Below, one piece after another: positions 19,845 through 31,556 of a stretch of 31,643 nt of DNA. The stretch comes from Paraglomus occultum (taxonomy: Eukaryota > Glomeromycota > Glomeromycetes > Paraglomerales > Paraglomeraceae). The position numbers and the translations under genes were made by a program. Position 1 is the stretch's first letter. Every line of letters starts with the position of its first letter. The stretch lies in NCBI GenBank assembly GCA_910592205.1, contig CAJVPJ010000261.1, positions 1 to 31,643 of the forward strand, written 5' to 3'. The notes beneath the pieces were generated by a model that did not search any database, was not told the origin of the DNA, and was given only the letters and a program-made list of their open reading frames with translations.

Positions 19845-20152
19845 ATTGTTGCTTATGTTAAGTAGCTCTATTGTGTGGAGAATTTAATAAGTGTCTCTAC
19901 GATAGTGTTTAAACGATAGTGTGGAGAATTTAACCGACGTTACACATGCCGATATGTTACACGCCGAAATACGTACAAATTGAACTCGGGAACTTATCAG
20001 AACATTACACGACAACTCTCCCCTGAACTTCCGGTGCTTGTCCAGCACAATATGATCCTTCCTGACAAATGGGGAGAACTTTGAGTGCAAAGCAAGACAA
20101 GAAATAGGACGAACGTCATAAAATATATGGAGTAGAATAGTTGGGCCCGTAC

Positions 20153-20195
20153 CTTGATGACCTTTGCATTTGCTGCAGTTCTTGTATCTCGTCAT
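20153..20195 (-). CDS. Candidate first exon of kinase paralogue 2
   Basis: Fourteen codons, MTRYKNCSKCKGHQ plus one base, end at AAG|GTACGG. An acceptor CAATAG at 19868-19873 would add G+AG (Glu) and then read ELLNISNN directly into the ATG at 19844, in frame. The intron would be 285 nt, longer than the others. A short CxxC-containing start is common in this kinase style. No counterpart was found for paralogue 1. The open frame across the intron (19884-20195) may instead be chance or a separate repeat. Confidence 0.35.
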
Positions 20196-21942
20196 TGAAA
20201 GAGTATGAGTTGCTTGTTGGGTGTAAGTACAAAGATAGTCTTTGCGTAATTATTCTTCCAAATTGTTAGAGTTTCTCTCTATAATCCATTACTGACCTGT
20301 TTAGGGGTCCGGCTTGCTGCCGTCAAAACCCAACGAATATCTACTACTACGAGACAACTGAAATATCTTGCTCAACATTTCTGCTCTAGTACTGGGGTGA
20401 AGTTCTCGTTTAATTGAAATCGTAACCCAGTCGATAGACTTGTCCAACTACAATGGATTATGTAACAGGAATATTGTCGACGCGAGAAAATGAGAGATTG
20501 AATTGAACTTCGAAGATGTAAACCGATGCTTGATTCCGTTGTCAATAGAGATATTGGAACTAATTCGGGATCAACTTGTCACATCGAATGGCTGATGTCA
20601 AGCAATATTAATAGCATTTAGTGTTGTGCCTAGGCACCCCGTAGCTGCCGTATTCCCGCGTGGTGCTTTTTGCATTGGTGAGAATATTTTTATGATAATA
20701 GTCGAGGATATAACTGTGGTCTGTTGGTGAAATGCAGCAAACAGAATATAGCTGAGACGAAGGTGAGGATCTGCGAAATGCACAAGAGTCAAAGACGAAA
20801 AAGAATAAGTTAAAACGCAAACCTTTTTTATCAAGCTTAACGTATACTCTCAATGTTTAGCGAGAGCATAATAATAATAATTTGGTGATCATAACTGGAC
20901 ACATAAAAAAATTATGTCCGAAGATCTAGCTCAGCACCGAATAAACGGCTGCTCGCATACAGTACGATATTACACATGAAACAAAGCTTTTTCGGACTGT
21001 TCATAATCTCTTTACAACAGTTTTGCGAGGTATGTGTTAATGTTAATTAGCAGAAGCTACACAACTTGAAGCAATGATAAACAGTCAGTGTAGTGCTGCC
21101 ATAATTGTAAAAATTATATTCGCTTCCATTCATTTGTAGAACAAAATAACCATTTCGGAATTGCTTTTCAAAGATCACTAACGATGCAGTCAAATAAACT
21201 TCAACTTTCACGATTCACTTGTTTATTACTTCAAACCCATTTATTCCGCACTTAGTACTCCATTCATTCACAAATTGCATTATTTAATACTCAAACTTTA
21301 CGTTGAATTGCCGATGAAAAGCGACTCGTGTTTTATACACATATTCTTCTCTGAGACACAAAATTTGATATTGGCCGTATGTAGTTCTGCTATTCTACAT
21401 AACGCTGTCACCGTAATAAGATGCAATCAATTCAATTTCATTTATTTACCACATACTTTCTCTCTCAAAACTATGTAAAGCCGTTTCAAGGAAAGTTGAA
21501 CAGTATCCAAATGCATAATGAATAGTAATAATTATTGTTCGACGCATCAATCAAATAATTCAATTAGTCAAGCAACGAGAACAAAAGACAACTGTCATTA
21601 GTCTACGATTATGAGAAGAACTATTTATAACTCTAGTTAATCAAATTAAACATGAACAAGATGTTAAAATTATCATTATGTTGATATTATTAGTACGTTC
21701 TTTATGTTACATGAAAAACCAAATACTTTCTAAACATAAGTTTCCCAGTCTGTGAATAAATTAAGTCTAAAAATTAATTAGCAACTAAAATTACAGTTTA
21801 AGAGGGCAGCATTAACAATAATTGGGACTTGTCCCAGTTAATACTATATAATATTGCACTATATCTACTAGTGATGTGTGGTACTCTCAGAATTTGCTTC
21901 CAGCTTTCCCAATCATGAATAGCTATTTTAATACTTATTATA
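20196..21942. other. No gene recognised (1.7 kb intergenic)
   Basis: Between kinase paralogue 2 and the SYG1-like gene. Open frames at 20598-20853 (antisense, two frames) and 21275-21478 show no known motif and no matching splice partners. Nothing else stands out. Confidence 0.4.
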
Positions 21943-24900
21943 TCAGTTGGTAATTTTTTCCATCATATTATCAGTTTCCTTGCCTTTGCCTTTATCGATG
22001 TTACTTTCTTCGTCACGTTCATTAAGAATATCTTCGTTGTCCTCGTAATCATCATCGTCGTCGCCATTGTCGTCGTCATCTCCAGGTATGGTATGGATAC
22101 CTATACTTTGCTCATTGTCACGATGAGTAGTATACTCATAAAAATCTGAATTTTTTGTAAAACGGCGTAAAGTTAGAAAACGTATTGCTAAGGCGTTGTT
22201 GTAAAGACTGTCTGCGATTGCTTGGATCCTGGGAAAAAAATTCAGAGCGTGTTTTTGGCACTTGAATTTGTATACGACTACCCATCGAGTGACGGTTGTA
22301 TATTACGAATGGTATGTTGATGTCCTTGACCGCTCTTTTGTTAAGAATATTATTCACATGCTTAAGTAAACAGAAAACAAAATAAGTATATCAAGCAAAT
22401 TTCGTAGAAGTTAAGCGTCAAAAACTTAGTAAACATCTTACCTCTTTTTCAACACGGAAAAAATTCCACTGAAAACGGCTAAAGTTTACGTTTAAAGTAA
22501 AGTATGAGAAATTTCAGAACAATATAACAGCATTCAATGATTAATAAATTAGTGTGATTATTCCTTAGTTTAACTACACATACCGCATCATCTCCATGAA
22601 CGCTAAGCCGCCGCCTAATAATTTACTATTAAAGAATGCTACGAATATCCACGAAAATCTCATCACAATATTTGAGATTATCGCAAAGTAGTACACCCAT
22701 TTACGTTTATATTCCAAATCTTCTCGAAGTCCGTAATTTGGTATGTACCAAACTTGGAGGAGAGCCCAATCCATAACCAAGTCCCAGAAGATTGCAATAA
22801 TTACGTTAAATACGTGTATTATGTACCAAAAAACAAGTGATACTGTAATTGAAAATTATTAGCAAAAAATAACATAAACAACACTTACATTTTGCAAATC
22901 AAGCTTACCTTCAAGCCTCTTAGCATAAATTAACCAAAAAGGTATCACTGTGGTAATATATTTTAGTGCATTCACTGAATGAGGGTGTGCCTTTCCTGTC
23001 TTAACCCACCTTTGCAAGCACTGGAAAAAGCGCAATAAAGCAGGTACGCTGCCTATAAAGACAGCCCAGGGATTTGTATCTGATAAGCATTGCTCTGTTA
23101 AAGTTTTACATTATTAATATCAAGACGTCTAACTTTAAAAGTGTTTGGGTAATTAAATATAATATACAAAAACATTTCAGTGAATAAAATTTACCTCTAT
23201 TCGTTGACGTTCCATCATTATTAATTGCGCACACAATCGTTCCAAGAAAAGAAAAGGTATATGATAAACTACATAATTCGTCTGCTATAAAAAAGTCACG
23301 AAATTCGACACCGTAGACAAACGGCAAACATATACGAAACTATTATACAAAAATTGTTAACGATATAAAGCACAAGATGTAATAACATGTGACTGTCTTG
23401 CTTTTCTTTGCTTGCTTACCATGGTAGTTATAAGCCATCTTCTAGCTTTATAATACATTATGGGAAATGGGCAAAAAAAAATTAAACCAAATATAAAAAA
23501 AAAGGCCAGAATATAATATGAAGGCAAAAAATCTGAAATGTAGTTGGCGAAGGATAAGTAAAAACAAATAGAAAATAAAAGAAAAACCAGTGAAGGCAGC
23601 TGTAAAACAGAGGCATAATAAAATCAGTTTGAATATAATACAGAATTGCATGTACAAATATAGAAATTCATATACTTACTTCCCAAAATTCCCGATAGTC
23701 TACATTATCTCTGATATCAAAATCAAAGACAAGTTTATAGTTTATCTTTAATTTTGACCATACTACCACATTTATTCCCACCAACAATGTTAGCATTATT
23801 GGCAGAAAAATACCCAAGTATATTTGAAGTAACAGATTCCAGTCGCAAAACTTGTAAAAAATCTGTTGCTCATCATCAGTTAATGAGTCAGAGTTCTTTA
23901 AAGAACAAGACTTTTCATCTGTATTTGTATCAACAAATTTAATCATATTTAAAGCTGAAATAAAAAGCGCAAAAAGCGCATCAAAAAATAAGTATTGATT
24001 GAGTGCATATTAAACATATAGTCATTACGCTTGATTATTAGAAATTCATACCTAGTTGTAAACCACGCAAGCACAAAGCGATTGCTAAACCAAGATATAA
24101 CCCTACCCGCCATACGATAAAATCATATGACTGGATACGGAAAATAAAGATTAGCTCGCTAACTCGTAATGACACTCATGCATAATAACATAAATCTTGC
24201 CTTTCTAGCTCTATCTGGCATCCGTAAGGGTTCCATAGCATGCTTTCTCACACCACCTGCAAATGCAGTCACAAATAGCGACTATAATTTGTATTAACGC
24301 TCGCTTATATTGGATTATTCACACTGGGCTGCTGCAACCTAACGACGATTTAAAAACAATTACCTCGGTCTGTTTAAGCAAGTCATCGAGCGTTTTGGAA
24401 TTGCAAAAGTTTGTTGCATTTACTTTGCGGATATAAATGTGACTGACTTTCCAGTTTGAATTCTAGTCATGCATACTGACTGAGTATTGAATAGGTGAAA
24501 GACTGGATAGAAATCAACCGAGTTACCTTGTCAAACTTTTTAAGTATTTTCTCAAACCCAGTTTTATTAAGTTGCTTTTAGTCAAGCAAAAATAATATAT
24601 GTTAATAAATTTACTTTTGTTACTTTTTGCCGAACCGATAATACTCACGGCATATTTTTTTAGCATTAGCACTCCCCGATAAAATTCAAGTACTCCCATT
24701 TTTATTCTCCTCTTCGCTGCATTGTAACTCATAGGAACAGGTTTTCTTTGCCCTTCAGAAGTGATAACTCTGACTTCATGATCATGTTCGACTTCATACT
24801 TTTTGCTAGGGTGGTGATCCACGCCGTGATTCAAAATGTTTATCGGTTTAAATACGTTTGATCCGCTTTTCTTTTAATTGCCAAAGATTAAAATTGTTTG

Positions 24901-25621
24901 GTGAGAGCGTGTCATTTGGTATTGTTACACCGGTAAGACTTTTTTCCGGGAATAAAAGTAACGATGTTTTGCACGTCAACATTTAACTATTCCTGTAGTG
25001 TATACAAAGACTACGAGAATACCTTTATTTGCCATCACAACATAACTTACAATTACATTCTCTTTGTGCTCCTGCTTCAACAGCCTGTATGCTTTATTTA
25101 GTTCTTTTAATCTTTCCTTAGCATAGTCCTCATTATCTTGTGGTAATAGTAAAGAGTGAAAATATCATTAAACAGCGATGACAGATATGTAAAAAAAATA
25201 AGCAAACAATAACGTTGTAGAATATGACCTACTTTCGTAAAATTCCCATATCTTTAATAGCTCTTTATCCAAACTGGCGAAAAACTTTTGTTCATATTTG
25301 TTCATCTTTGGTACAATATCATCCATTGTCGCATCATCTTGTATAGAAAATTGATCTATTGAATAATATAAGTTTTCGTTAATATTTCAAATAAACAATG
25401 AGAATATAACATTGCGGCTGCGAGCCTTTATATTCACCAAATAAAGGAGGAGACTTGACATCTTCTTTGTGAGCCATATTGTAGTTGTATAGGTCTTCGC
25501 TCTTTTCAAATTCATGCAATTGCGCTACATCTTTGAGAATGTGTTTGAGCTCTTTATAGTTAATGTACACTTTTTTCCATTCCGGTACCGACTCTTGATC
25601 AAGTAATTTTGAGAATTTCAT
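21943..25621 (-). CDS. SYG1: XPR1/SYG1-type SPX-EXS phosphate exporter (15 or 16 exons)
   Basis: Exons (5' to 3'): 25621-25438, 25355-25233, 25136-25051, 24870-24649, 24574-24527, 24462-24364, 24281-24201, 24130-24052, 23954-23680, 23599-23420, 23339-23195, 23094-22909, 22842-22584, 22478-22442 and 22360 onward. Phases agree throughout and give 668 residues before the last exon. The SPX domain starts MKFSKLLDQ, VPEWKKVYINYKELK and ends with NKTGFEKILKKFDK (208-221), the basic surface that binds inositol pyrophosphates. Then come the XPR1-like WKVSHIYIRKVNATNF and GGVRKHAMEPLRMP. Hydrophobic helices follow (YLGLAIALCL, IFLPIMLTLLVGI), and the EXS domain (GVEFRDFFIADEL, RFFQCLQRWVKTGKAHPHSV, IFWDLVMDWALLQ, RRFQWNFFRVEKE). 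This family exports phosphate across the plasma or an internal membrane. The terminus either stops at 22136 (742 residues) or is spliced into an acidic tail ending at 21943 (about 763). The intron at 24131-24200 appears to be GC-AG. Confidence 0.92.
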
Positions 25622-26792
25622 GTTAAACAACAGAACAAGTTACAGGAAACTCGTGGTGTTTTCTAATATATAATCTAGTCAATGTCCGTGGGAAGCAGAA
25701 TTGATTTTAAAATAACGTAACGTTTTATTTTTTTTAAAAAAAAAAAAAAAAGAAAGAAAAGACACGCTTTTCACACGATATAGAGAAAAAAAAAGATTTT
25801 TTCCGAAGTTTTCTATTGCCGATTCGTACATTCTATTGTGAGTAAAATGCTTTTCATCTTAATTAACTGTATTCATTTCGGGGAAAAAATGGTATAAGTA
25901 ATGGTTCGATGAGATGACGAAACTGTCACATTATTGGGTTACTTATTCGTAAAGTACTTACTCAACCCCGAAACAGTCCAAAAACTTATTCGACTTACAT
26001 TGTACGAATGGAGTTTTTCGCATTTTTACCATTGATTGACAGATTCGGCAAATACTTTTTGGTAACGAGCGTGTGTAAATTGCATGTCAGATAATCCCAT
26101 GATTTCATGTGATGGAAATCTTCGAAGTAGATCGCCACCATCACCATCATTTGGGCATAGTATCGGAAATGTGATGCTATATTTAATTATGATCGGCAAA
26201 CTGGTAAGTAGCATGTGTTGCAAATGAGGTATTTTGAAGTACCTCCTCCCATATTCCGGCTTACGAGTATAACCTCAAATGTTGGAATATAGGCAATTCG
26301 ACCACTTAATGACGAATATGTAACCAGCAGAGGTATCGTAAATGCTTGCTAGTTACGTGGTTGTTGTATATATAATTCACAGAATACCTATTAGTCAAAC
26401 AAGCTATTTAATCGATGAGCTTGGTTTTAGTTTTGCTAACGTTCTTTGTCGTATATTACCTGCAGCAAATATAGCAAAACCTTTCTCAAGCTGACTTGCT
26501 GTCGTCATTGTGACTTACGTTCTGCTTTAACTAAAGTCTAGTCATATGCTTTAATAATTTTCGAACATGACGCTTAATGTTTGGCGAGTTAAACTTATAA
26601 TAAAGTCTTTACAAACTCTTTCCCAATTTATTGTACCAATTTCACATACTGGCAAAATTTGTCTAAACGGGCGCCGATTTACAATACTTGGCTACTCAAA
26701 TATACAGATGTAATCCACTTCCCGTTAAATTATTAGAACCATGTAGCATTGATACTTCATAACTTGTTACACAGCACTTTCAAATAGACGAT
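25622..26792. other. No gene recognised; promoter side of the SYG1-like gene
   Basis: An A/T homopolymer stretch (TTTTTTTT then about 16 A) lies at 25729-25752, followed by AAAGAAAGAAAAG, about 120 bp upstream of the SYG1-like ATG. A 65-codon antisense frame at 26026-26223 has no recognised motif. Nothing else could be identified. Confidence 0.4.
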
Positions 26793-27002
26793 ATGAATAA
26801 ATTTCCGGATGTTTTAGATGTCACGGCATGTATTAACTTTTTCTTCCAACGGTACTATCTTTGGAAATTCTTGAAATTAAACGACTTAGTCATATATAAG
26901 AGAAGCGGTATATGTTTGGTAATTGACGAAGATAGTTTTCCAAAAGCTTTTTCGACAAAAGGTGTTTTCCAGAACTGGTCGCAATTAGAAAAAGCGGCAT
27001 AA
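26793..27002 (+). CDS. Possible small protein of unknown function
   Basis: An ATG-initiated 69-codon frame: MNKFPDVLDVTACINFFFQR, a middle part with LWKFLKLNDLVIYKRSGICL, then VIDEDSFPKAFSTKGVF and QNWSQLEKAA. The mixed charge and ordinary composition look more protein-like than the neighbouring chance frames. There is no signal peptide and no known family; it could be one exon of a longer gene. An antisense frame also crosses this region. Confidence 0.3.
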   Translation: MNKFPDVLDVTACINFFFQRYYLWKFLKLNDLVIYKRSGICLVIDEDSFPKAFSTKGVFQNWSQLEKAA

Positions 27003-27016
27003 ATAAAGTGTTCGAT

Positions 27017-27083
27017 GACGTCAGTTATAATTGTTGACGTGCTCAAATATAACAGCACGCATAAAAAGTTGTGCAACAACTTT
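27017..27083. promoter_or_regulatory. TGACGTCA site and short hairpin
   Basis: TGACGTCA at 27017-27024 is the consensus for ATF/CREB-type bZIP proteins, and a half-site TTGACGTGC follows near 27034. A perfect 8-bp stem AAAGTTGT/ACAACTTT with a GCA loop lies at 27065-27083. Position alone does not tell which gene, if any, is controlled; both neighbouring intact genes point leftwards and end or start elsewhere. Confidence 0.3.
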
Positions 27084-27292
27084 GAACAAAGAACAGTGTT
27101 TATTTTTTTTCTATAAGACGTTGATCGTTTTTTAAACTGTCCAAAATTCCAGCAATTTATTGTTTGACTTAATTTATTATAAAATTGTAACAGGCGTTAA
27201 CCAGCATTAATTGTAGAGAAAGCCTCATACTATAATAGTCCTAGGACACTGTTGAAGAATGCTTTATACACCCAAATCAATTTTAAACAAAT

Positions 27293-28847
27293 TTAAGGAT
27301 TCGGATTATCATTAAACGCTAAAAGATTGGGGCTTCCATTCACATTTTTGACAACACCTGATTGAGCAACGGAAAGAAGTTTTTCGCGTAGTTGCTGTGG
27401 TGTCAAGGTCGTGTTACTCAGAGAAAGAAAGTACGCTGCAAGACCAGCTACATGTGGACATGCCATAGAAGTGCCAGAAAGAACTTGTGTGTCTGTGTTT
27501 GACAAAATGCCAACCGACAAAACGTTTACGCCCTAACAGTAAGTTGATATTATGTTAGCATTTTGATAATTTTAGTTAATCGCAAAATCGTTCATTACTT
27601 ACAGGAGCAAAGAGTTCCACACATTTACCAGAGTTTGAGAAAGATGCACGGGTATCAGTCTCAGCGTCTATAGCGGCAACTGAAATTACTTTCGAGGCAC
27701 CAGAGGGTGATTGAGTACAGGCATCAGTATTGTCATTTCCTGCAGCCACAACCACAACCATTCCGGAATCAACAGCCTTAAATGCATAGAATGTTCTCAG
27801 TATAGTAACCATACGATAATTTTAAAATTTTACGTCTTTAACTTACCGAATCTACGGCACTATCGACAGCCAGACTTTTACCTCCTCCCAAACTTAAGTT
27901 AATAACTGATCCCTTAAACGCTTTTCCTGTTAATTGAGAAGCCTCGGCCGTATCTTTGTGATCGTTTACAGCGAATTGTATTCCATTAATAACATCGATG
28001 TTGCTACCCGAACCGTCAGCCGCAAGAACTTTAACAGCGATAAGATTGGCTTTTTTAGCAACGCCGAACGTCTTTCCAGCAATAGTGCCGGAAACATGAG
28101 ATCCATGTCCCTGATCATCTGTATCTGGTGCACCAGCGACAATCGTCTTACCCACTCGAGCACGACCTTCAAATTCTTCGTGTTCAACCTTGATTCCAGT
28201 GTCGATTACATATACATTGGTATCCTTTCCAGCGGTCGAATCAAATTCATATGTGGTTTCTCCATCTAGTTTCTTATGCGATATGCGAACTAAGCCTGGT
28301 ACAGCATTATCTTGTATTTGTATTTCGCTTGCGGAAACTTTTTGATTTGGTTCGATATACGCTACCTAAATAAAATAAATCAAAGCAGATTGTATAAGCA
28401 TAAGAAAGACAAGCAGTTTACTTTTTCTCATTCGATTAACAAACAAAAATAAACCATTGCAAATTATAAATTTGGATATGTATTTAAAATAATACTTACG
28501 TCACTTCTCTGGTTAATTTTTTTAATACACGATTTAGAGAATGTGCCAGCATATCCTCGAAAGCTTCCGATATTGAATTTGCTGCTAATTCCATAAGTAG
28601 AGTTGTCTACAGCTCTTTTGTTTAGTCCGCCTTCAATACTTGACAGCATCTTATTAACATCATCATAATGATCAAAAACTTGTTTCTTGGTTAATTTTTT
28701 ATTGAAAACGACAATGTATTGATCGGGTATTATTTCTTTCAAAGAACGGGATAAGAGCATAAGATGGTCATTTGAGCGTTCATTGGGATATGGCAGCGCT
28801 ATGGCTGTTGCCAGAAACAACGTAATGAGGAAAATAATTTTGACCAT
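27293..28847 (-). CDS. Secreted subtilisin-like serine protease, S8/proteinase K type (4 exons)
   Basis: Exons 28847-28500, 28365-27847, 27776-27603 and 27532-27293; introns of 134, 70 and 70 nt, all phase 0; 426 residues. A signal peptide ([17 protein letters not shown], 1-17) is followed by an inhibitor I9 propeptide with [20 protein letters not shown] and FRGYAGTFS, ending near AYIEPNQKV. The catalytic triad is complete: Asp171 in VYVIDTGI, His203 in [14 protein letters not shown], and Ser369 in [16 protein letters not shown]. The oxyanion Asn is Asn303 in AAGNDN. KRA and a Gln-rich stretch before LVRISHKK mark the likely propeptide cleavage region, after which the mature enzyme is about 280 residues, the usual size for proteinase K-like fungal enzymes. 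It should be secreted and cleave proteins outside the cell or in the vacuole. There is no C-terminal anchor. Confidence 0.93.
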
Positions 28848-31471
28848 TGCGTAAATCAGGATAAAACTACTCAGTAGCGATGATTATTTTTTGTACTGGC
28901 CGGCAGAAATGCAATAAACGAATGACGAAGACTCTAAAGGCAGTACCCAGCCTGCCAATTGTAAAAAATTTTCTAATCCAAGTTCACTTTGATCAAAACA
29001 TTTGAGAAAAGTCGAACGATTTATATACAAAGTCAGATATAACCTGCTACAATCATATTTTTACATGCGTTTCGGATTTTGGTTTGTTTGTCATTTGTGA
29101 GATGAGCCGATCGAAAAATTCGTAGATTTCCAACTAATAAACCGATATAGGATTTGAATTCATTACTCATTACCTATAGTTGAAAATGAAAATGGGCAAG
29201 CAATAACTTATTACAGAAAGTTCGATTGTGCGCAAGGAGTTTATTCATTTGCTTTAGATTGTAGTTGCATAGATGAACGACACTTGCGGCTTCGTTTAAC
29301 ATGCACTCATTCATTGGACAACATTTTGGTTACAATCCCGTGACTTTTGACATAGGATATGTTGTGACACATTACATTCGGGAAGACAAACCTACTTTGT
29401 CTAGTACGATGTCTTACTGTTATGAAAACTAATAATACATGGTTTACGTTCCCAGTCTCTTTGTTAATATAATAAAAGATTTTATTGAGCTTTATTTACC
29501 ACATTACCGGTAAAATGTCTAATTTCTTTCTTTCTTGTGTCTTTGCAGTTTTGATTGTAAACTAAACACAGATAACTAGGAGACGGATGTATCAACAGCC
29601 ATCTACAATAAAGCATATTGTTTTATGGAACGTTATTTGAAGATGTGTAAAAGAGAAGAGGCAAGAATAACGTGCTAAACTCTTTATTAACCAGTAATGG
29701 TAATCAATGCTGTACATGCCGGCAGCGGAGAATTTGTTTATTTAGTTAGCCCTTTTTAGGATGTCTGATTTAATTGGCTGGATATCAATAATGACGCTTA
29801 ATTTCTAAGCCATTCTATTTATTATTATCCATAATTACAGATTTGATTGTTGTCAAACAGTTCTGTTACGCTGATGCAAGCTTTTAACAAATGTGGACTA
29901 TGAATCGAATGTTCTAGCGTCTACGTTTTGATATACAAATTAATTGCGGATAACAAATGAGACTGTACGGCTTTTACCTTATGCAAACTAATCCTACTGT
30001 TGTAGTCAAATAAGTTCGATAAATGATAACTAATTTTGCATTAGCATACATGAGTGCCATGGAAAAGTAAAGTTTTTTCGCTTATGGTGTCGGCAACAGC
30101 ACAAGCCGTACACTCAAACGTTGGGAAGACTAAATATCAATGTTTTTTATGACGGAATTGGTTAATCAATGGAATTGCGTATCTAAATTATACACGTATG
30201 GCTTAGCTGTGTTCTATCTCAGTTGGAGACTATCCCAGTCACTCAGCCAGCAAACTAGTAGATACCTTTTATTTGTTCCCGTCATTCACTTTTCAGTTCA
30301 CAGCTGCATTCTATCTTTTTTCCCGAAAAAGACTCCGTTTTCACTTGAATGCAATATACGTAGTATTGCGCATTTCGAATTTTCTAACTAAATGCATTAC
30401 ATCATGCATTTGTTAAACCTTACCCACAATAAGAATGCAAACAATATACTGAATATAAACAGTATTTAGGTACTCGGCACTAACCGAACCTCATCTGCTT
30501 GTGTTTTGATGTTACAATATGATAGTCGGTTACGTAATTTTGCTAAATTCATTGTTTAAATAATTCGAACCGGCTCTTACTATTTCACTAAAAAATGGTA
30601 ATTTAAGCAATTGCAGTCATAGATTATAATACATGTTTCTAGAATTAGTTAAAGTTAATCTGTAAGTAGAATATTCTACAATTAGTCTATTAAATAAAAT
30701 TTATGGTTAAAGGTATAATAGTGCCAATAATAAAAACCCATATTTAATAGCGTAACAAATTAATTTTATTTAATTTATGTAATAAAGACTATAAAATGTT
30801 ATTTGCCCAAAAACTTAAACATTTACGTTTCCGATCGGTAGACATTGATAATAATTTTACGTTTATAACTAATATTTTTATTGGAGGACTTTAGTAAACG
30901 TACAATACCATTACGGAGTATCTATCACAATTATTACGAAAATTGCACAGTTGTAATTATTTAAGTTTATACGCTTTAGTATTGAATAGAAGACTACCGT
31001 AGTTTGAATTTCTTACCTTTCTAATTTTTAAATTAATACGTTATTATATTCTGTAAATTAGAATTAAATTAATAAACAAATTTTTGCTTTGACGCATAAA
31101 TGAGTCTCGCTAATAATTTATTTTTTATAAAAATTAGCAAAATGTAGAAAACAACAATTACAAAAGAAAACTTAACCGTTATTGCATAACAGCTTCAACA
31201 GTTTGTCGTAACTTACTATTATAAATCATAATCGTGTGTGATACCTTGTCTCCACTTTGTATTAATATTTATTAGTCTGATTGTCGGCAGCCTACTGCTT
31301 ATGGTTTGTAAAATTAATATAAAGACTGTTGGAAAAGGAGCATGGCCTAGTCCACTTTATATCCGGTAATTCGGTAGACTCATAATTAATTAGACTACTA
31401 TTACAATAGTACAATAATTATTAACTGTTTATTACATTGCTAATTATTACCGTCATTAATATCAATATGAA
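28848..31471. other. No gene recognised (2.6 kb)
   Basis: Upstream of the subtilase. Apart from the TATA candidate at 29019-29027 I see no ORF with a recognisable protein; the 83-codon frame at 30140-30391 has no motif and no splice partner. From about 30600 the sequence becomes extremely AT-rich. Confidence 0.4.
29019..29027 (-). promoter_or_regulatory. TATA-box candidate of the subtilase gene
   Basis: TATATAAAT on the minus strand, about 170 bp upstream of the subtilase ATG at 28847, in otherwise unremarkable sequence. Motif and distance only. Confidence 0.35.
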
Positions 31472-31556
31472 TATGTTGTATGTAAATTCCGTAACCATGA
31501 AATCAGGTAACGGCATTTACAATATGTAAATCCCGTCACATGTCCCCAAAATTTCT
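31472..31556 (-). repeat. GTAAATCCCGTCA-family repeat, copy C (reverse orientation)
   Basis: TATGTTGTATGTAAATTCCG, TAACCATGAAATCAGGTAAC, then ATATGTAAATCCCGTCACAT and GTCCCCAAAA. This is the reverse complement of the layout at 16341-16378 and 17150-17204, with more divergence. The window ends shortly afterwards. Confidence 0.7.

Noticed and set aside
20598-20853. Overlapping antisense ORFs of about 80 codons
   Set aside because: Two frames are open over the same stretch with no motif or splice partner, as expected by chance.
22574-22780. 68-codon ORF as an independent small gene
   Set aside because: It is the latter part of exon 13 of the SYG1-like gene.
23448-23657. Hydrophobic 69-codon antisense ORF
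   Set aside because: Wrong frame through exon 10 of the SYG1-like gene; the correct frame gives CPFPIMYYKARRWL, as expected for XPR1 homologues.
27711-28269. Plus-strand ORFs over the subtilase
   Set aside because: Antisense shadows of subtilase exons 2 and 3, whose catalytic motifs are unambiguous on the minus strand.
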